A stretch of 64,000 nucleotides of DNA. It comes from Todiramphus chloris collaris. Lineage: Eukaryota > Chordata > Aves > Coraciiformes > Alcedinidae. The position numbers and the translations under genes are program-made. The stretch is taken from the NCBI GenBank assembly GCA_025345505.1, contig JANVCC010000056.1, positions 1,481,049-1,545,048 on the forward strand. Direction: 5' to 3'. The notes below the pieces were generated by a model, which searched no databases, had not been told where the DNA came from, and was given only the letters and a program-made list of their open reading frames with translations. Shown piece by piece: positions 27,421 through 41,300 of this stretch. Numbering within the stretch: position 1 is the first letter of the stretch; each line of letters starts with the position of its first letter.

Positions 27421-30400
27421 TGTATAAGCACCTCCCTCAGAGCAGAAGCAGCTTACATGGCTTTTATCTTATTACCAGATTTAATTTAGCTAAAACATTA
27501 GCAGCTATGTCACATCTTGTGCTGTCAGAAATGGATGGTTCTATCCATTGTTTCATTATAGACAATAGCCTTATTTCAGTGCCTCTTCAGTATATGAAAG
27601 CTGGTCTCACTGCTGGGCTTTGGGGTTTTTCTTGGGGGGTTTTGTTTTTTTTTAACACCGCTGTTCTTATCTTCCTCATAACTTGCATCTGTCATATGTT
27701 TAAATATGATGTTTATCACAGCTTATGGATCATAAACTGGCAGCATTTATTTTAAGATGTAGATACTTAACATTAAAATATGTAAACTTGGTTAAAAATG
27801 CAGCTCCTATGTTGTATAACAGTGTATTTCCAGTAATTTACAGTAGCATTTAACCATCTCTTTGTTTTATGCTGCTTACCTGAGAAGTTGAAGAAAACAT
27901 CAAACTATGATGTGCTAAAAAAGTAGATTAGTAGGTGTGTGATGGGATGGGGAGACATGGTGGAAGGCAGCCTTAATGTATATTAAAGCACTATTCTTAG
28001 TTAACTATCAAGGCATGATTTAAGAGATTATTCATTTTTCTGTATCTAGCTTGCACACTTAAGTTGACATTTCTTCTAAAGGACAGTCCATACATCTATT
28101 TTTAAGTATGCCAACCATTCAGACAGCACATTGCAGTCCTGCTCAGAGACAGAAAGACATCATTCCTTCAGAGAGGGTTTGTGGTATTGTTAAATTCTGG
28201 AACCAGAAACTCAATGGACTTAAGACTCTCCAGGGCCTAGGATCCCCTTTCTTGCACCCATGCCTTTTAGCACTGACCAGATATTAGCATGATCTTCCAA
28301 GACTGTTTAAGAAATGATTTACTAAAAAATCAGAAGTTTTGATCCCACAGACAAACAAGGGGCTTATGCAAACATTTTATCCTACTACTTCATTTTTCCT
28401 ATGTAGTTTGCAGGATCAGTATGAACAAACAGAAGTGGAACAGCCAGTACCCAAGGTGGTTTGCATCCAAAAAATCATTCCAGAATCTGTGCTTCCTGTC
28501 TTTATCCTCTTCAAAACTGTCTCCTCTACTTTAGTTCTGTGCTTTCCCCTGTGCTTTTTTCCTGGTAACTGGGAGCCTTAACAGCTGTTTGAATTTCATG
28601 GACTGCTTGTGTGCTCTTTCTAAAGTACCCCTCAGAGTCCTGTTTTCTTTTGTTGGCAATGCTGCCATGGCAGGTCATTGTTTCATTGTCCCTGGTGTCT
28701 GGAGGTTACAGCAGAAAGCTGAATAGGATGAAAGATTCTGATGCAGAACCTGTCTTGTCCTCTCTGTGACTCTTCCCCCACTAGATGGCTCTAACACTAA
28801 AGCCTTAGTCCAAAACTCAAGTACTGACCACTCACCAGGACACAGAAATAAGCATTTTGCCGAGCTTTTTGTCAAGCATCTGATGAAACGACAGGTTTCA
28901 GAAACTAATATTGAATTTATGCTTCCACAAGGATAATTCTATATTAAAGCTATATGAAGAGGCACATTTGAGAAAAAGATGGTCTAGCCTTTGTCTTGAG
29001 CTTTGCAGGGCCGATAGACACTCGATAACTAAATTCTTGCCTTGACCTGTTCTTTGGATTCCTCACTGTGTGGTCCTTGCCAGAAGTAGAAAGCAAGGCC
29101 TATTTGTTGTGGTATATTGTACAATCTATGATAGGAGAAAAGGAGGGTAAGAAAAATAAAGCAGGAGTAATTTCTTATACATAGTCACTTGGTTTGTAGG
29201 TCTAACCCTTCGAGAACAAATAGCATGTTCCAGGCTAGCTGACATGGTGCTTTGAATTTGTCTCTTTAGAAGGCATCTGTTAGAAGAAAAGAAAGACTTT
29301 TCCACAGAGTAAATAGCACGGTTGTACCCTGACTGAATTAGTCCAGCTGAGCATGAGGGAGAGTTGTGGTGACTAGGGCTGTAGTATGACTGTTCTAATT
29401 AACCTGATGATTTTTTTTTCAGATTCTGGACCAGTAGCTAAGTGGGACAGCTGCTGATTTAGCAAAAAGCTCAGGTCGAATGAATGCAATGTGGGGAAAT
29501 AGAATTAAGAAATACAGGTGTTTAAATACATATGGGTGGGGGGGGGGGGGGTGGTATAGAGAGAGTGATGAGGACTATGGAAAGCACAGATAATCAGTTA
29601 CCAGCTTCCTTTTCAAGTGAAAAAATGAGCGGTTAGTTTTTTATGTAGTGTTTACAACCATTTTGTTACTGTTTTTTTATTTTCCTTAGAGAAACTATTT
29701 TTTGTAGTAGGGGGCAATACCCTATAAACTACATGCCCACCCCCACAGTTATTTTATAAAGTTAAATAACTTTATCATGCTAGGCTTTGCATTAGTAGGT
29801 TTTGTGACTTAGTGTTATAGGTGAGACGTAGGCCACTGAGCAAAGTAGGTGGTGGTTGTAGGTTAAACACAAGCTTGATCCACAGCAGCATTGCTGTGCT
29901 GAAACTTGAAAATGTTAAAAGTATGGACACAATGCAGCAAAGTGGATATTTAAATCCCTGTGTTCAGAATAGTTCTAAAATAATCTTTAGTTCACTAGTA
30001 GAGGGTATAGTTAACAAAAGGAGGGCACATCATAGCTGCACAAGTGGTTTTCAGACATATAAGAAAGGAGCAAATGCATGGTGCAGCAGTCTCTTGTCAG
30101 GGAAGAAGTTAAAGCTGCCGTTTTTATATGAAGTCTGAAAAATGTTCCATATGTCCAGATTTCTAAAGCTTGGAGAAGACTGTCAGCTTTCAGATGGCAA
30201 AATGTTAACCTTGTAAGATGATGATTAACTGAATTATTTCCTTTTTCTCCAAAACATTAAACATATAAATGTTCCCTTGGCTCCTTAGTTACACCTGAAA
30301 TACTTCTGTGATTCTTTTGGTCTGTTCATAACCTAACATTGGAATTCAAGTGAGGCACGATGATTAAAAATTTAAACTTGTCTAGTGCATTTTATTAATA

Positions 30401-33400
30401 ATTACCAAAATGTAAGAATGAAATAAACAGAAATATGACATAAGTACATTAGATTTTTTCAAATCTTTGCAAATGTAATCATCTAGAGTTGTTTATTTTT
30501 TTATATATATTATATCTCTTTCACTATGACTTTATTCTGACGCCATCCAGAGCAATAATGCTACTAGATTAAGGTTTTTGGTTTGGTTTCCCCTCCACAC
30601 ACAATGTAAGGAATTGAATTTTCAATGTCAGAAGTTTGAGGTTTGAGGTTTCTGTATTTTTATGTAGAGGTTTTTTCCTAATCAACACAGGAATTTGGCA
30701 AAGTGAAAAACAGTAATTGACAGGAAATATACACTTCTTTCAGCATTTATGACCAATACTAAACAAAACAGGTTGAATACATGTTATTCTTTTCTAGCCA
30801 TTCAAGTGAATGCTGCTTTTCAGAAGACTGATTGCTGCACTGTACAAGCCCAGTTTTCCATGAGGCTAATTCTACTGCAGTCCCTTTAATTACATTAAAG
30901 TAATGAGGTGAAGGATCACATTCTCTGTTTTCCAAATTACATAATAAATTGACAATGATGCCTTGAACATCTAAAAAAAAAAATATTTAGGGACCTGCTT
31001 CGTCTCTATGGCCAAAAGACTTCAGGATATTAAAAAGTTTTGGCTAGGCAATCCTGAAAGTTGTTGTCATCCATGATTGTCTGGTATTTCACAGGCACTT
31101 CAAGCATATCTACTTTGTAAAATGACTAGGATCTTTCAGGATAGGTATGATGTTAGTGTTCTGCAGTTGAAAGACTAGACCCAATGTCAAGTCGAAGCTA
31201 GTGCTATGGTGGCCACTGGATCATGCCAGTATGTTGCAGGAAGAGGAACCTTTTAAACCTTCAAAGGATGGCAAAGATATGCCATGTCTTCCAGAACCTA
31301 ATTTCATGCTGAGTCTGAGCACCAGTACTCCTCGTTTGGAAGCAGAAACTTGTAAATGTCTTTTGGAGGGAGTAAATTCTTTTTTTCTGTTTTTTCTTTT
31401 TCTTTCTTTTTTTTTTTTTTGTGGTGGTTGTTGGTTTTGTGGTTGTGTTGCTTGGTTGGGGTGGAGGTTTTTTGTTATTTTTTTAAACACAGGAGAGCTT
31501 AAGTAACACTGTCATATATAAAGACTATTTTGAAAATTGGTTTTTCACATTTCAATTAGCTTCCCCTAGCAATCAAACCAAAACATAATTGGTATTATTA
31601 TGAAGCTAAGGGAACCAAAGAAGTGAATCATCTATTTGTTATAGCCACCATCTTCTATGATTTAATTAAAATATGACATTAATTTCAAAACCATTCAGTT
31701 GTAGATAGATATTCAAATGGTTATAATAATGATAGGCGCCAAAATTTCGCTTATTCACTCTAACAGTTTATTTTAGGAAACTCAGTCAAGCAGGATGAAC
31801 CTTGAATATACAAATTAATGCAAGGAAGGAAATTTTATGATGTCTGTTAGTTAATACAGAAGCCAATCTTATTAATCATGGATTTACAGAGGGCTGTTTT
31901 ATTAGATGTTAACCATAGCTTATGTTGACAATTGATTTTCATTGTAGGACAACTGTATTTATTATTTGTAATAGGATAAAGATAATTAAATTGACTTTAT
32001 AAAGGTTGCTATCATAAATGTTAGTATCTGTGAATAGCAAACATAAAACTGCTTTAGCAGCGAAAATTTAGTTAAGTGATAGGTGCTTTCTTTCAATTAC
32101 ATTTAATAGCCCCTGAACACTTTAATCTGCAATTTAGTTTTGAGAGTTTATACCTACTGCTGTGAAAAACTGTTTGGGTTCAAGCCTCACTTCCAGTTTA
32201 TTTTCTTTCCAGTAAAACAGGATCAAAACATACTTAAAGCTGTGGAAGTAAAATTGAACAAAACAAAGCACTAAGTACAAATGTATTATATAGTGGAGTT
32301 TTGCCCTTGTCATTTCTCAGGTTTGTCATTAAACTATTCAGAATATTATGTTGAAAAATATGTTGGATCTACAATAAAATCTGAATTTTTAGGGGGATTA
32401 AGTATTAAAAAGAATAAGTTAACTTGTGCCTTACAAAAATGACAGTACTTGGAACTTATTTGATCTTTTTAGTTTTTAATTCTTTTTTTTTGTTAGGCTC
32501 TGTATCCTCTATTTTTTAATGCAATCCATCCAACTGGGTCCATTCTTCGGAAACATGGAGAAATACAGCAAACATTAGAGACCTTGAAAAGCACCTAAAC
32601 TGCTATCTTCAAACCTAGCAACAGTGCATTCCTGAGCTTTGACAACAGGGGGGCTATCCAGTGCAGAAGTAATTCTATCAGAACTCTCAATATATTTTCA
32701 CTGTAATGCTGATCTTTGGTTTCTAGTTCTAATTTGGTATAACATTACAGGCTTGTAACTTCTCGTTGCTTACTTAGATTTTGAACCGGTAATGAAAGGA
32801 AAGAGGGAATACTTTAGGAAGACCGTTCTAAACTGGGGTATAAGACTGAATATTTGGTAACTTGGGGTTTTTGGGGTTTGGGTTTTTTTTGTGAAATGCC
32901 TTTGGCTGTAGGATCTTTGTATTATTAGAACTAATTGTGATTAGTTATTCTATGGGTTTGCAGCTAGCATTAAGAAGGGTTAGCTACATGGCAGAGTGCA
33001 GAGGAAGTGAGCAGCGCATCCTAAGTACAGTTTACCAGAGATGTCAGGCTGCTGGTTGCTGGGTTGCAACATAGATGCCAACCCAGTGTGTCTGGTACAC
33101 TCAGTTTATAATATGGCAAGCCAGCTTGGTGCCCAGAGCAAAAAGCACTGAAATTCTTAGTAACTTACACTGGTGGCTAGTTGCCCTCTAGCATTGTTAC
33201 TGGTGCAGCTTTTTCTAATAGGACAACTATAAAACACTTTGTGCCACTGTATTTTTGATGCTTTGTCATTCTTGTGTGGACACCCCTGATCTGACCCTAG
33301 AGCTCTATTCTGCTGCCTCCAAGGGCGAGTACATATCTTGCACTATCAGGATCCAAGAATTACAGATAAATTCCTGTTCTCTTTGGCATTCCTGTTGTGT

Positions 33401-35121
33401 GAACAACCACAACAATCTGGTCAGAAGTGAGTGCCCACACAGTGAAAGTGTTGGTAAGTCATGCTGCGATGCCTGGAGGGCTGACTACCACTGCTGCCTC
33501 TATGCCCTGCCAACAGAAGCTGCTGCCACAACCATAGCCCATATATCTCTTCATCTACCAGTCTAGTTTGGATCTTGTCTTATTCATGGAGCTGCAATTA
33601 TTTCCACTTGCACTTTGTGTGCTGAGTAGGCCCATCTCAAACCCACATGGAGCTCAGTGTGGCAGAAGATGGGTTTTCAGCCCTTGCCACCTCTTCAGCA
33701 CCAGTGGTTGAATCTGATGGAGCTCTGAAGTCTTCCTGAAACTTAGGTGGAGATTGTCATCTTGTGTCCAATCCAACCTCTTGGCTCCAGGTTTTGCTCC
33801 CAAAGAAAAGCAGGGCCTGAATTCACCCTACCTGTCCTTCTTCAGGCACCTACATGGAGCTACTCCTGTGAGAATCCTGTCATGCCCTGGTCTCAGGGGG
33901 AGAGGTGGAGAATGTCAGAGTGATTAATTACTAGGTGCCCTGCCTGTTTCTCCCCTTTGACTACAGGGGAACCTAGGAGGTAATGATATTAACTTAGATG
34001 CTACAACTGCCTAGATGAATCTAGGATAAGTATCACTTTTAATTTTCCTATTGTGTATTTTTAATTATAAAGACACTTATTGAAACAAAATATGTCTGAA
34101 TTTTGACTCTTCACAGCTACTTCACCCTGTACTGTTAGCCACCTTCAGGTCATTATTATCATTTCTGATTCTCTGTGTGCGTATTTGTAGTGAAGGTGTT
34201 GATGCCATTGCAAGAATCTGGTACTGTCTGGTTTTAATACATCACTTAATCTGCTCAGGACTAAGCCAAGGCAGGCTCATTCTTTAAGCAGCTTTCATTT
34301 TGATATAGTATTTACCTTAAACGAAAGGCCATGATCCTGTTCAAAGACATGATTTCCCCCTCTCTCCCCTGCTGTCATTAGAGTCAGATAACGGAGAGAG
34401 GCAGTAAGATAACTGCCACTTATTTGGATTTCACTGAAGTGCTTGGGCAGAAATGGGGACGCCAGCCAGAGCAAATCAATGCATGTAAATGATCTGCTGA
34501 TTATCTGTGTTAGTTATTCCCTGATTATCTTGCCTGGTGTCCAGGACTAACTCTTTGCCTTTGGGTTGCTGTTTATTTTAACCTATTATTTCTAGGGAAT
34601 ATTCTGCATTTTAAGTAGTGCATCCCAGTCTACCTTGACAAGGATAATTGTCACTGGAAAAACAAAGGACTGATATGTTAATAACTGATTGACAGAAAAA
34701 AAAGCTTGATCATAGTTTTTCATGAGGGCACCTTAGCTTCTTTGTGGAACAGGTCTAATAAAGTGTCCTTTGATAGCTCCTCTCAAGACGAGGGCTTGAA
34801 CATTTAGATCACTGCTCTTGTGTCATAATTAGTAATTAAATTATGGATGTTCCAAGAGCTTCCTACCAAGATCTGCTGAACAGGTCACGATGCAGAGCAT
34901 ACCTGTAGAAGAATTTAGTCTAAAAGATCACTGGGGAAGAAGGTGAACAGGCACAGACAGGCATCAATGCAGTGACCAGCAACAGCATCCACTGGCAAAG
35001 GTAGGTGTTGAGGTCCCCAGTTTCTAGTCCAGAGTCACGGTCTGGCACCACAGTGCTGCTGTAGGCACTGCACCATCGGCCCCCCTCAGAATTATGTTCT
35101 CTATCCCAGTAGCACTCAGAC

Positions 35122-35152
<31 letters not shown>

Positions 35153-35449
35153 GAACCAGTCCTCAACCGAATGCTTGACTTGAATGTAAGCTTCCTTTCC
35201 ATAGAGTCTATTGTCATACAAGAGAAGCAACTACAGCCATAGTTAGGAAATTTGAGTTAATAGCATTGAGATAATAAAGTACTACATTATGGAACTAGAG
35301 TAGCAGCTGGCTCATTTGGTCAGATATCCAGTGTAACTTCTGCAACCAAAGGATCTGGAAAATTCTTCAAAATACAAGGAACGTTCCTGTACTTTAGGGT
35401 TTCTGGCAACAAAAAGAAAATGAGTCTTCTGAAGGTGATCCTCTTGCGT
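27421..35449. other. KIF11-HHEX intergenic region, left part
   Basis: No gene recognised. It contains a G14 run at 29538-29551, G/T-only tracts at 31375-31480 and 32860-32895, a homeobox-site-rich AT block at 31540-32110 (see findings), and an A26 run at 35123-35148. The 103-codon frame at 33255-33566 has no known motif and no splice context. Confidence 0.6.
35123..35148. repeat. Poly(A) tract
   Basis: A run of 26 A followed by GAGAG. It might be a retroposon tail, but no element body is recognised upstream. Confidence 0.85.
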
Positions 35450-35459
35450 TGCTATTACC

Positions 35460-36343
35460 TTTCCCGTGAGACACAAAAGTGGGAGGAGTTGCTGACACGG
35501 TGGAAGGCTGTACTCCCATTCAGTGACACTGGGACAGGCTCTAGAGTTGGATGGGGAGAAATTTAATAAAATATAACAAGGGCAAAGGTAGAGTCTGGCA
35601 TCTGGAAAAGAACAACTCTAGGTACCAGTATAGGTTGGGGACTGACCTGTTGGAAAGCAGCATACAGGGAAGGGACCTGGGGGTCTTGATGGACGGGAGG
35701 AAGACCATGAGCCAGCAATGTGCTCTGGTGGTCAGGGAGGCCAGTGGCCTCCTTGGGTGTATTAGATAGGGTGTGGTTAGTAGGTCAAGGGAGGTTCTAC
35801 TACCCTTCTACTCTGCCCTGGTGAGGTTGGACACAATATTCCAGATGCAGTTCTCGGCCCATCAGTTCAAGAAGGAGAGGGAACTTCTTGAAAGAGTTCA
35901 GCCCAGAGCCACAAAGATGATTAAGGGAGTGGAACATCTCCCTTAGGAGGAAAGGCTGAGGGAGCTGGGTCTCTTTAGCGTAGAGGAGACTTGAGAGATG
36001 ACCTCATTAATGTTTGTAATTATGTAAAAAGTGAGTCTCAAGAGGATGAAGCCAGGATCTTCCCATTAACATCCAATGATAGGACAAAGGGCAGTGAGTG
36101 CAAGCTGGAACAGAGGAGGTTCCATGTAAATATAAGGAGAAGCTTTTTCACAGTGAGGATGACAGACACTGGAAGAGGCTCTCCAGGGAGGATGTGGGGT
36201 CTCCTCCTCTGGAGACATTCAAAACCCATCTTGATTTGCTCCTATGTGACCTAATCTAGGTGATCCTGCTCTAGCAGGGGCTTGGACTAGATGATCTTTG
36301 AGGTCCCTTCCAACCCCTAACATTCTGTGGTTCTGTGATTGTA
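35460..36343 (+). mobile_element. CR1 LINE, 5'-truncated copy (ORF2 C-terminus and 3' end)
   Basis: About 0.88 kb of plus-strand CR1. It opens in the part of ORF2 encoding the end of the polymerase protein (residues like KYNKGKGRVWHLEKNN, YRLGTDLLESS and MSQQCALVVREA are readable at 35551-35766). It then runs into the 3' end with the CTCTAGCAGGGGCTTGGACT and GATGATCTTTGAGGTCCC blocks and the CR1-type terminal repeat (ATTCTGTGGTTCTGTGATT). Stops (for example at 35767) and frameshifts make it inactive. CR1 copies are normally 5'-truncated and lack poly(A), as seen here. Confidence 0.93.
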
Positions 36344-37244
36344 ACCGCATTCGTTTTAACAACATAATGTAGATAAACATACACAGCTTTCTCCACAACA
36401 GAAATAAATCGCTTGATTCTATTAATTACCTTGCCTGAATGAATTTGTCTGCAGTAACTGAGGCAATTAGAAAACACAGTCTGACCTAATGTAGGAGACC
36501 ACAATGAGACTCTGTCATTCTGAATGATGCAGAAAAAAATCTCAATGACAATGCAATACAGATGAAATCAGACTATGTATTTTGCAGCCAAACACACAGA
36601 ACAAGAAGTGAAAGCAACACATGATGCTATCAAAATTGTGAGCCAGTTTTCCCTCCCTCCTTCCCAGACTGGAGCAACTAGTGCAGCCTGTGGGATGAGG
36701 CTCCCTGGCCAGGAGAGAGCAGCAGCCATGAGGCTAGGGCTTCCTCCCTGCAGTGCCAGTCTGCCATCCTCTCCTCCCTGACTCTGTGTGTCTGTGGCTC
36801 TGTTCATTTTACTCATTAGTCAAGACAAATTGAGAAGTCTAAAGAGAAACTGATAAACCAGCAATTACAGAACAAAGTCAACAAGAAGAGATGGCACCAT
36901 GCTGGCCAGTGGGAGCATTTGTTCAGGGAGGGGAGATTGCTCCAAGAGCAGATACAACTTTCACAGCACAGATAACAGGTTTCCTCTTGACATTAGTTCC
37001 TGATGGAATTGATCCACCTTGTAATATCTGCAAAATCAAACTTTTGGCTGGGCCAACAAACTTATCCATCCTGAAGCCTTAAAATATCTTTCAGTCATAC
37101 ACTTTTCTGTAATGTTTCATGTATTAATGTCACATGTCTCAGATCTGATAAAAATGTCCAAAGAGGAATTTAAAGTGTCAATTTTTAGCTTAAAGATTAA
37201 TTTTTTTAAACCTACAGGTATCTATTGACATCTGTGTCTCACAT

Positions 37245-37590
37245 TAGGACAGGAATATAAGAGCTGCTCTACTAAGATAGACCATTAACTCCAATGTCTT
37301 CTTCCTGCCAGTGATCTGCAGAGGCTGATGAGGGGAACTGTGTGAGAAACAGGCACACACAGAGAAATCCTTTCCTGCCTTCATCAAACAGCAGCGTAAC
37401 AGCTTCCTGAGCCAAACGCTGTGTGTTTAATACTCATCAATGTACCTATCCTCCATAATTTGTCTTCTCTTCTGAACCCATTTGTACTTTTGGCATCCAG
37501 CGCTTCCCATGGCAACAAGTTCGACAATTTAATTATGTGCTGTGTGAAAAAGTACTTCCTTTTGTTTGTTTTAAACCTACTAAAACAGAA
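37245..37590 (+). repeat. Ancient dispersed repeat fragment (family unresolved)
   Basis: The segment around 37480-37580 (cores AAGTACTTCCTTTTGTTTG and TTTTAAACC), and its left part near 37260, resemble a repeat that I recall as common in bird and reptile genomes, probably derived from a non-LTR element. The resemblance is from memory; a consensus search would settle the family. Confidence 0.45.
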
Positions 37591-38009
37591 TCACAGGATG
37601 CACGACAGAATCGCATGGGCAGACTTAAATGGGAAGATAATGTGGAATGACAATGGAAAATCAGTCTCAGTACGGAGAACTGGAAACTGGCTTTGTTTTT
37701 GCTTTACTCTGACCACTAGTACAGGGTTAGTTAGTACTTCCTATCGTTCCTCTCCCTGTCACAAATAAGCCAATTTACCTGATTAGTGTGAAAAGTTAGA
37801 AAACAATATGAGCTCCCTACAAAAATGGCAATATTTGTCTGTCATCTTCCTTTCCTCTTAAGGCAGAAAAGATGTGCTGATGGCTGCACCAGGTAAGGAG
37901 GGCCTCTGAATTTGCATTTTGAATTTGCTACGTGACACGACGGTTAAAAATGTCTATATAATTTGGGGCTCTCATAGAGTTGCACCACAGGGAAAGAACG
38001 AGCGAGCCT

Positions 38010-38320
38010 TTCTTCTTAGAACTGACACATGATAGCATCTGGAAAAGGTGAGCGCAGTTCTCTGCACCTCATTACCAGGAAGACAAGCTGGAGGAAGTTC
38101 AGAGAAGAAGAGCCAACTGTAGCTATATGCTTGGAAGAACTGGCTGATGAGAAAAAGTACAAAGGGCTGACTGCATAGAGTTTGATAACCAACATTAAGG
38201 AGTAAGATGACATAATAACTGTTAACTAATGTTTTAAGTGTAAACCTGTAGGAATGAGAGGAACTAGGTTAGTGTGTGACAAGAGAGTAGTATAAGTAAT
38301 AGACTTAGCAGAAAGAAAAA
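38010..38320 (+). mobile_element. Ancient CR1/L3-like LINE fragment
   Basis: Diverged stretches such as GGAGGAAGTTCAGAGAAGA and GAGGAACTAGGTTAGTGTG match the general layout of an old amniote CR1-type 3' region. It has many substitutions, no coding capacity, and a low-confidence family call. Confidence 0.42.
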
Positions 38321-41300
38321 GTAATAGTAATAGTAGTACTTCATCATCTCCAGCCTTGCCCCATGTCTGGGTTTGACCTGAGCATTCCAGGTCTTGGCAC
38401 ATAATGTTTGCCAGGAGCACACAGGTTATGATGCCCTCACCCCATGGAGAGAAGTGTGGGCACAAAGTCATCAGTGCCATTGTCTGCGCTATGAAGAGAG
38501 GCTTGGGCCACTTACTTGTGTCCCAGCAGAAAGGCCCAGCTGGTGCCACTGAAGCTATTGCTCTGAATGTCCCAAAAGCAGACGGATGTGCTGTTCATAT
38601 CCCATTCACACTCCTGTCTGTGACAATGCCAGCAGGACCTTGACCTTCATGGCTTTATCCAGAGGTCTCTATGTACTCCTAAGAAGCTATTTGTGTTGTG
38701 AAATACACAGACAGCAATACTGATGTATCCAAAGCCCATACATGAACTAAATATGAAGAAAACTGTGGAAAATTCAACTGCAACATGAGCAAAAATGCAA
38801 CAGGCAGAAAGTGAAAGAACATCAGGTTGCAACAGATGTAACTGCAGCAGGGTTTTAAGGAGTGAACACTATGTAGCAGACCTGGCTGGCACAGCTTCCT
38901 TCTACTACTTTCTGTGATTTTATGGTTATCTACAGCATCCTGACTCTTTAAGAATTTACTTTTCACTGTTGCAGACAGAGGCTGTGACAGCCTGTGGTGC
39001 TCTCTCCCAAGCAAACCTGTTTATCTATGGAACACATTCATACTGGCTAACTGTCTTTAACATACATTCTTACAGTTTAATATTTTACAGGTGTCAGATG
39101 GGTGCTATGAAGCCTACATAAAAAACAATGTCATGTCTCCAGGTAGATTCAGTCCTGAGGTGAAATGTAACATCATTTGAAAGAGGCAAAAGCAATAGAA
39201 AAGCAGCTTGGGAAGCCACAGAAACGGAGTGGTGAAGTGATTGCTTGGTTTAGGCACATCCTAAAATTAAATTGCTTATTTGTCTTTAAAGGTAGACTGT
39301 TCTGACTGGATTTTGTAATGATGGTCCAACTAAACCTGTCTGTATTTATGGTCAGTTTTTCAGTGTATCTGAGACTGTAGAAGACCTCTTTTCTTCAAGA
39401 ACAAACCTTCTAGAAGGTAATGCAATGGCAAAAGTCAGGCAAGGCTCATCCAGTTCCTCCCAGGCTGTCAAATGTCCCTTGGAGAATAACTGTGAGCTAC
39501 CTTTACCTTCAGTTTAAATCCATTATATCATGTTAATTAATTGTGACATTTTAATTTGTTTTACCTTTTTAAGAAAATTAACAAAATTGTGTATATTTCC
39601 TGAAGTCTGTTTACACAAACTTAAAACACACAACTACAAAGGTGACAGTGCAGAATTTGTTCTTCTAAAAGGAAGCTATTCCTCTAGTTAATTTCTAGTA
39701 CACGTTGGTAATATTATATGAGGAACTGTTTCGGTCTGTTAGGATTCTGAAATTAGTGGGTCTCTCCCACAATCTTCAGTGTCTCTGGAGTCTCTGCCCT
39801 GGTGAGCAGTCTGTTTTCTGCATTTTTTCCCACATTCTGTGCACCCAGTGGGACTGAACAGATTTTTAAAATCCCATTTTTGTTCACATGCCAATTGTGT
39901 CTTTGGCTGTACCCTGATATGTGAAGGTCTGCATGAGTTGACATGTGACCCATATGAATAACATTTTTCATTGCTCACTGTATGAATGACTCCTGCAAAC
40001 TCCACTGCTTATTGCTGCCTTGGAGTCCCTGGAAGCAGACATGCTTTTGAACAGTGGGGATTTGCTGACTGTGCTGGGGAAGAAGAGCCCCATTGTGGTG
40101 TTCCTTCTCTAGACATTTTCTGCATATGTCTGCTCCAGCAGCTGTGGGTGCAGAAGTATGGACTGTAGATTTGCCTCTGAATGATGATGCTAATTCAGCA
40201 TCTGAGCTCAAACATGTACAAGCATCTATAAGGATGCAGCACTAAGCTCTGGTTTGATGTCCATCTGCCTCTTCTTAGCACCTGTGTATCACCTGTCTGG
40301 CTGCTGAGGATACTATTCAGGCACACTTTACTTTTTTTAATAGTAATTCTGTTGTGATATTTTAAAGCAAGCATTTTAAAATAAAGTATGGTTAGAGATC
40401 AAGTTTTGTATTAACATCTGCATCAGGTTTGGTTCTGATGTCATGGCTGACTTTAAGGAAACATCTGGATTATGGTTTAGATGGTTTAGAATATACAACA
40501 CTAAAACTCCTCCATCCACACATACAATTTTAGGCCCCAGTACTGAAATGAAGTAAGATTTTGAGATGGCCAAATTAAGGAAGGAGTAAGAAAGATCAGC
40601 TGTTCTGAAACATTAGTGAAACCAAATCCTTAAAGTATTAGGAAAGAACTATAATGTTTTGAATACAGATTTTACAGATATATGCAGATTTATTTATTGG
40701 CATATTTATTTTCATGTCAATCATTATTTATTTTTTGTTTTGCTTTTACCAAAAGTATTATAATGACTACAAGTTGTGGTGTGGATATTGCCATCCCAGG
40801 ATATACTGTTGTATGCCTGGGTTTCATTCAGGAGTAATTATATTTGGTATAAAGCACCTTGCTGTCAGCCTGACTTCATGCCTACCAGGAGAGCTGTACC
40901 CTCAGCTGCGCAAGCATCTCCACAGGTTTCCATGACTAGCACTGCTGACACAGAGAAGCAAAGTGTAGAAACATGATAGCTCAACCAAGACAAAGTTCCC
41001 AACCTGACTCCAGGGAAGAAGATTATGAAAACTCAAAAGGCTATGAAATAAACGTAGAGATCATAGGAAAGCCTGAAGCTTTGCAAAAGCATTTCCCTTA
41101 TTTCCAGACACTGAAGGGACTTGAACAGAGACTTGTCTGACAGGTGATTATTGCTGGAGAAGGTGAATGAAACCAGACATGGCAAAGACCCATCCAAGAT
41201 GCCCACCTACACCTTCCTCTGAGAAACCTTGAGCTCACATCATTTTAGACACTGAACAGCGAATACAGATCCTAAGCAAGGCTCTGTTTATCAAATGATG

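Noticed and set aside
33255-33566. 103-codon open frame in the KIF11-HHEX interval
   Set aside because: No domain, many Cys/His without a regular spacing that would indicate zinc fingers, no supporting context.
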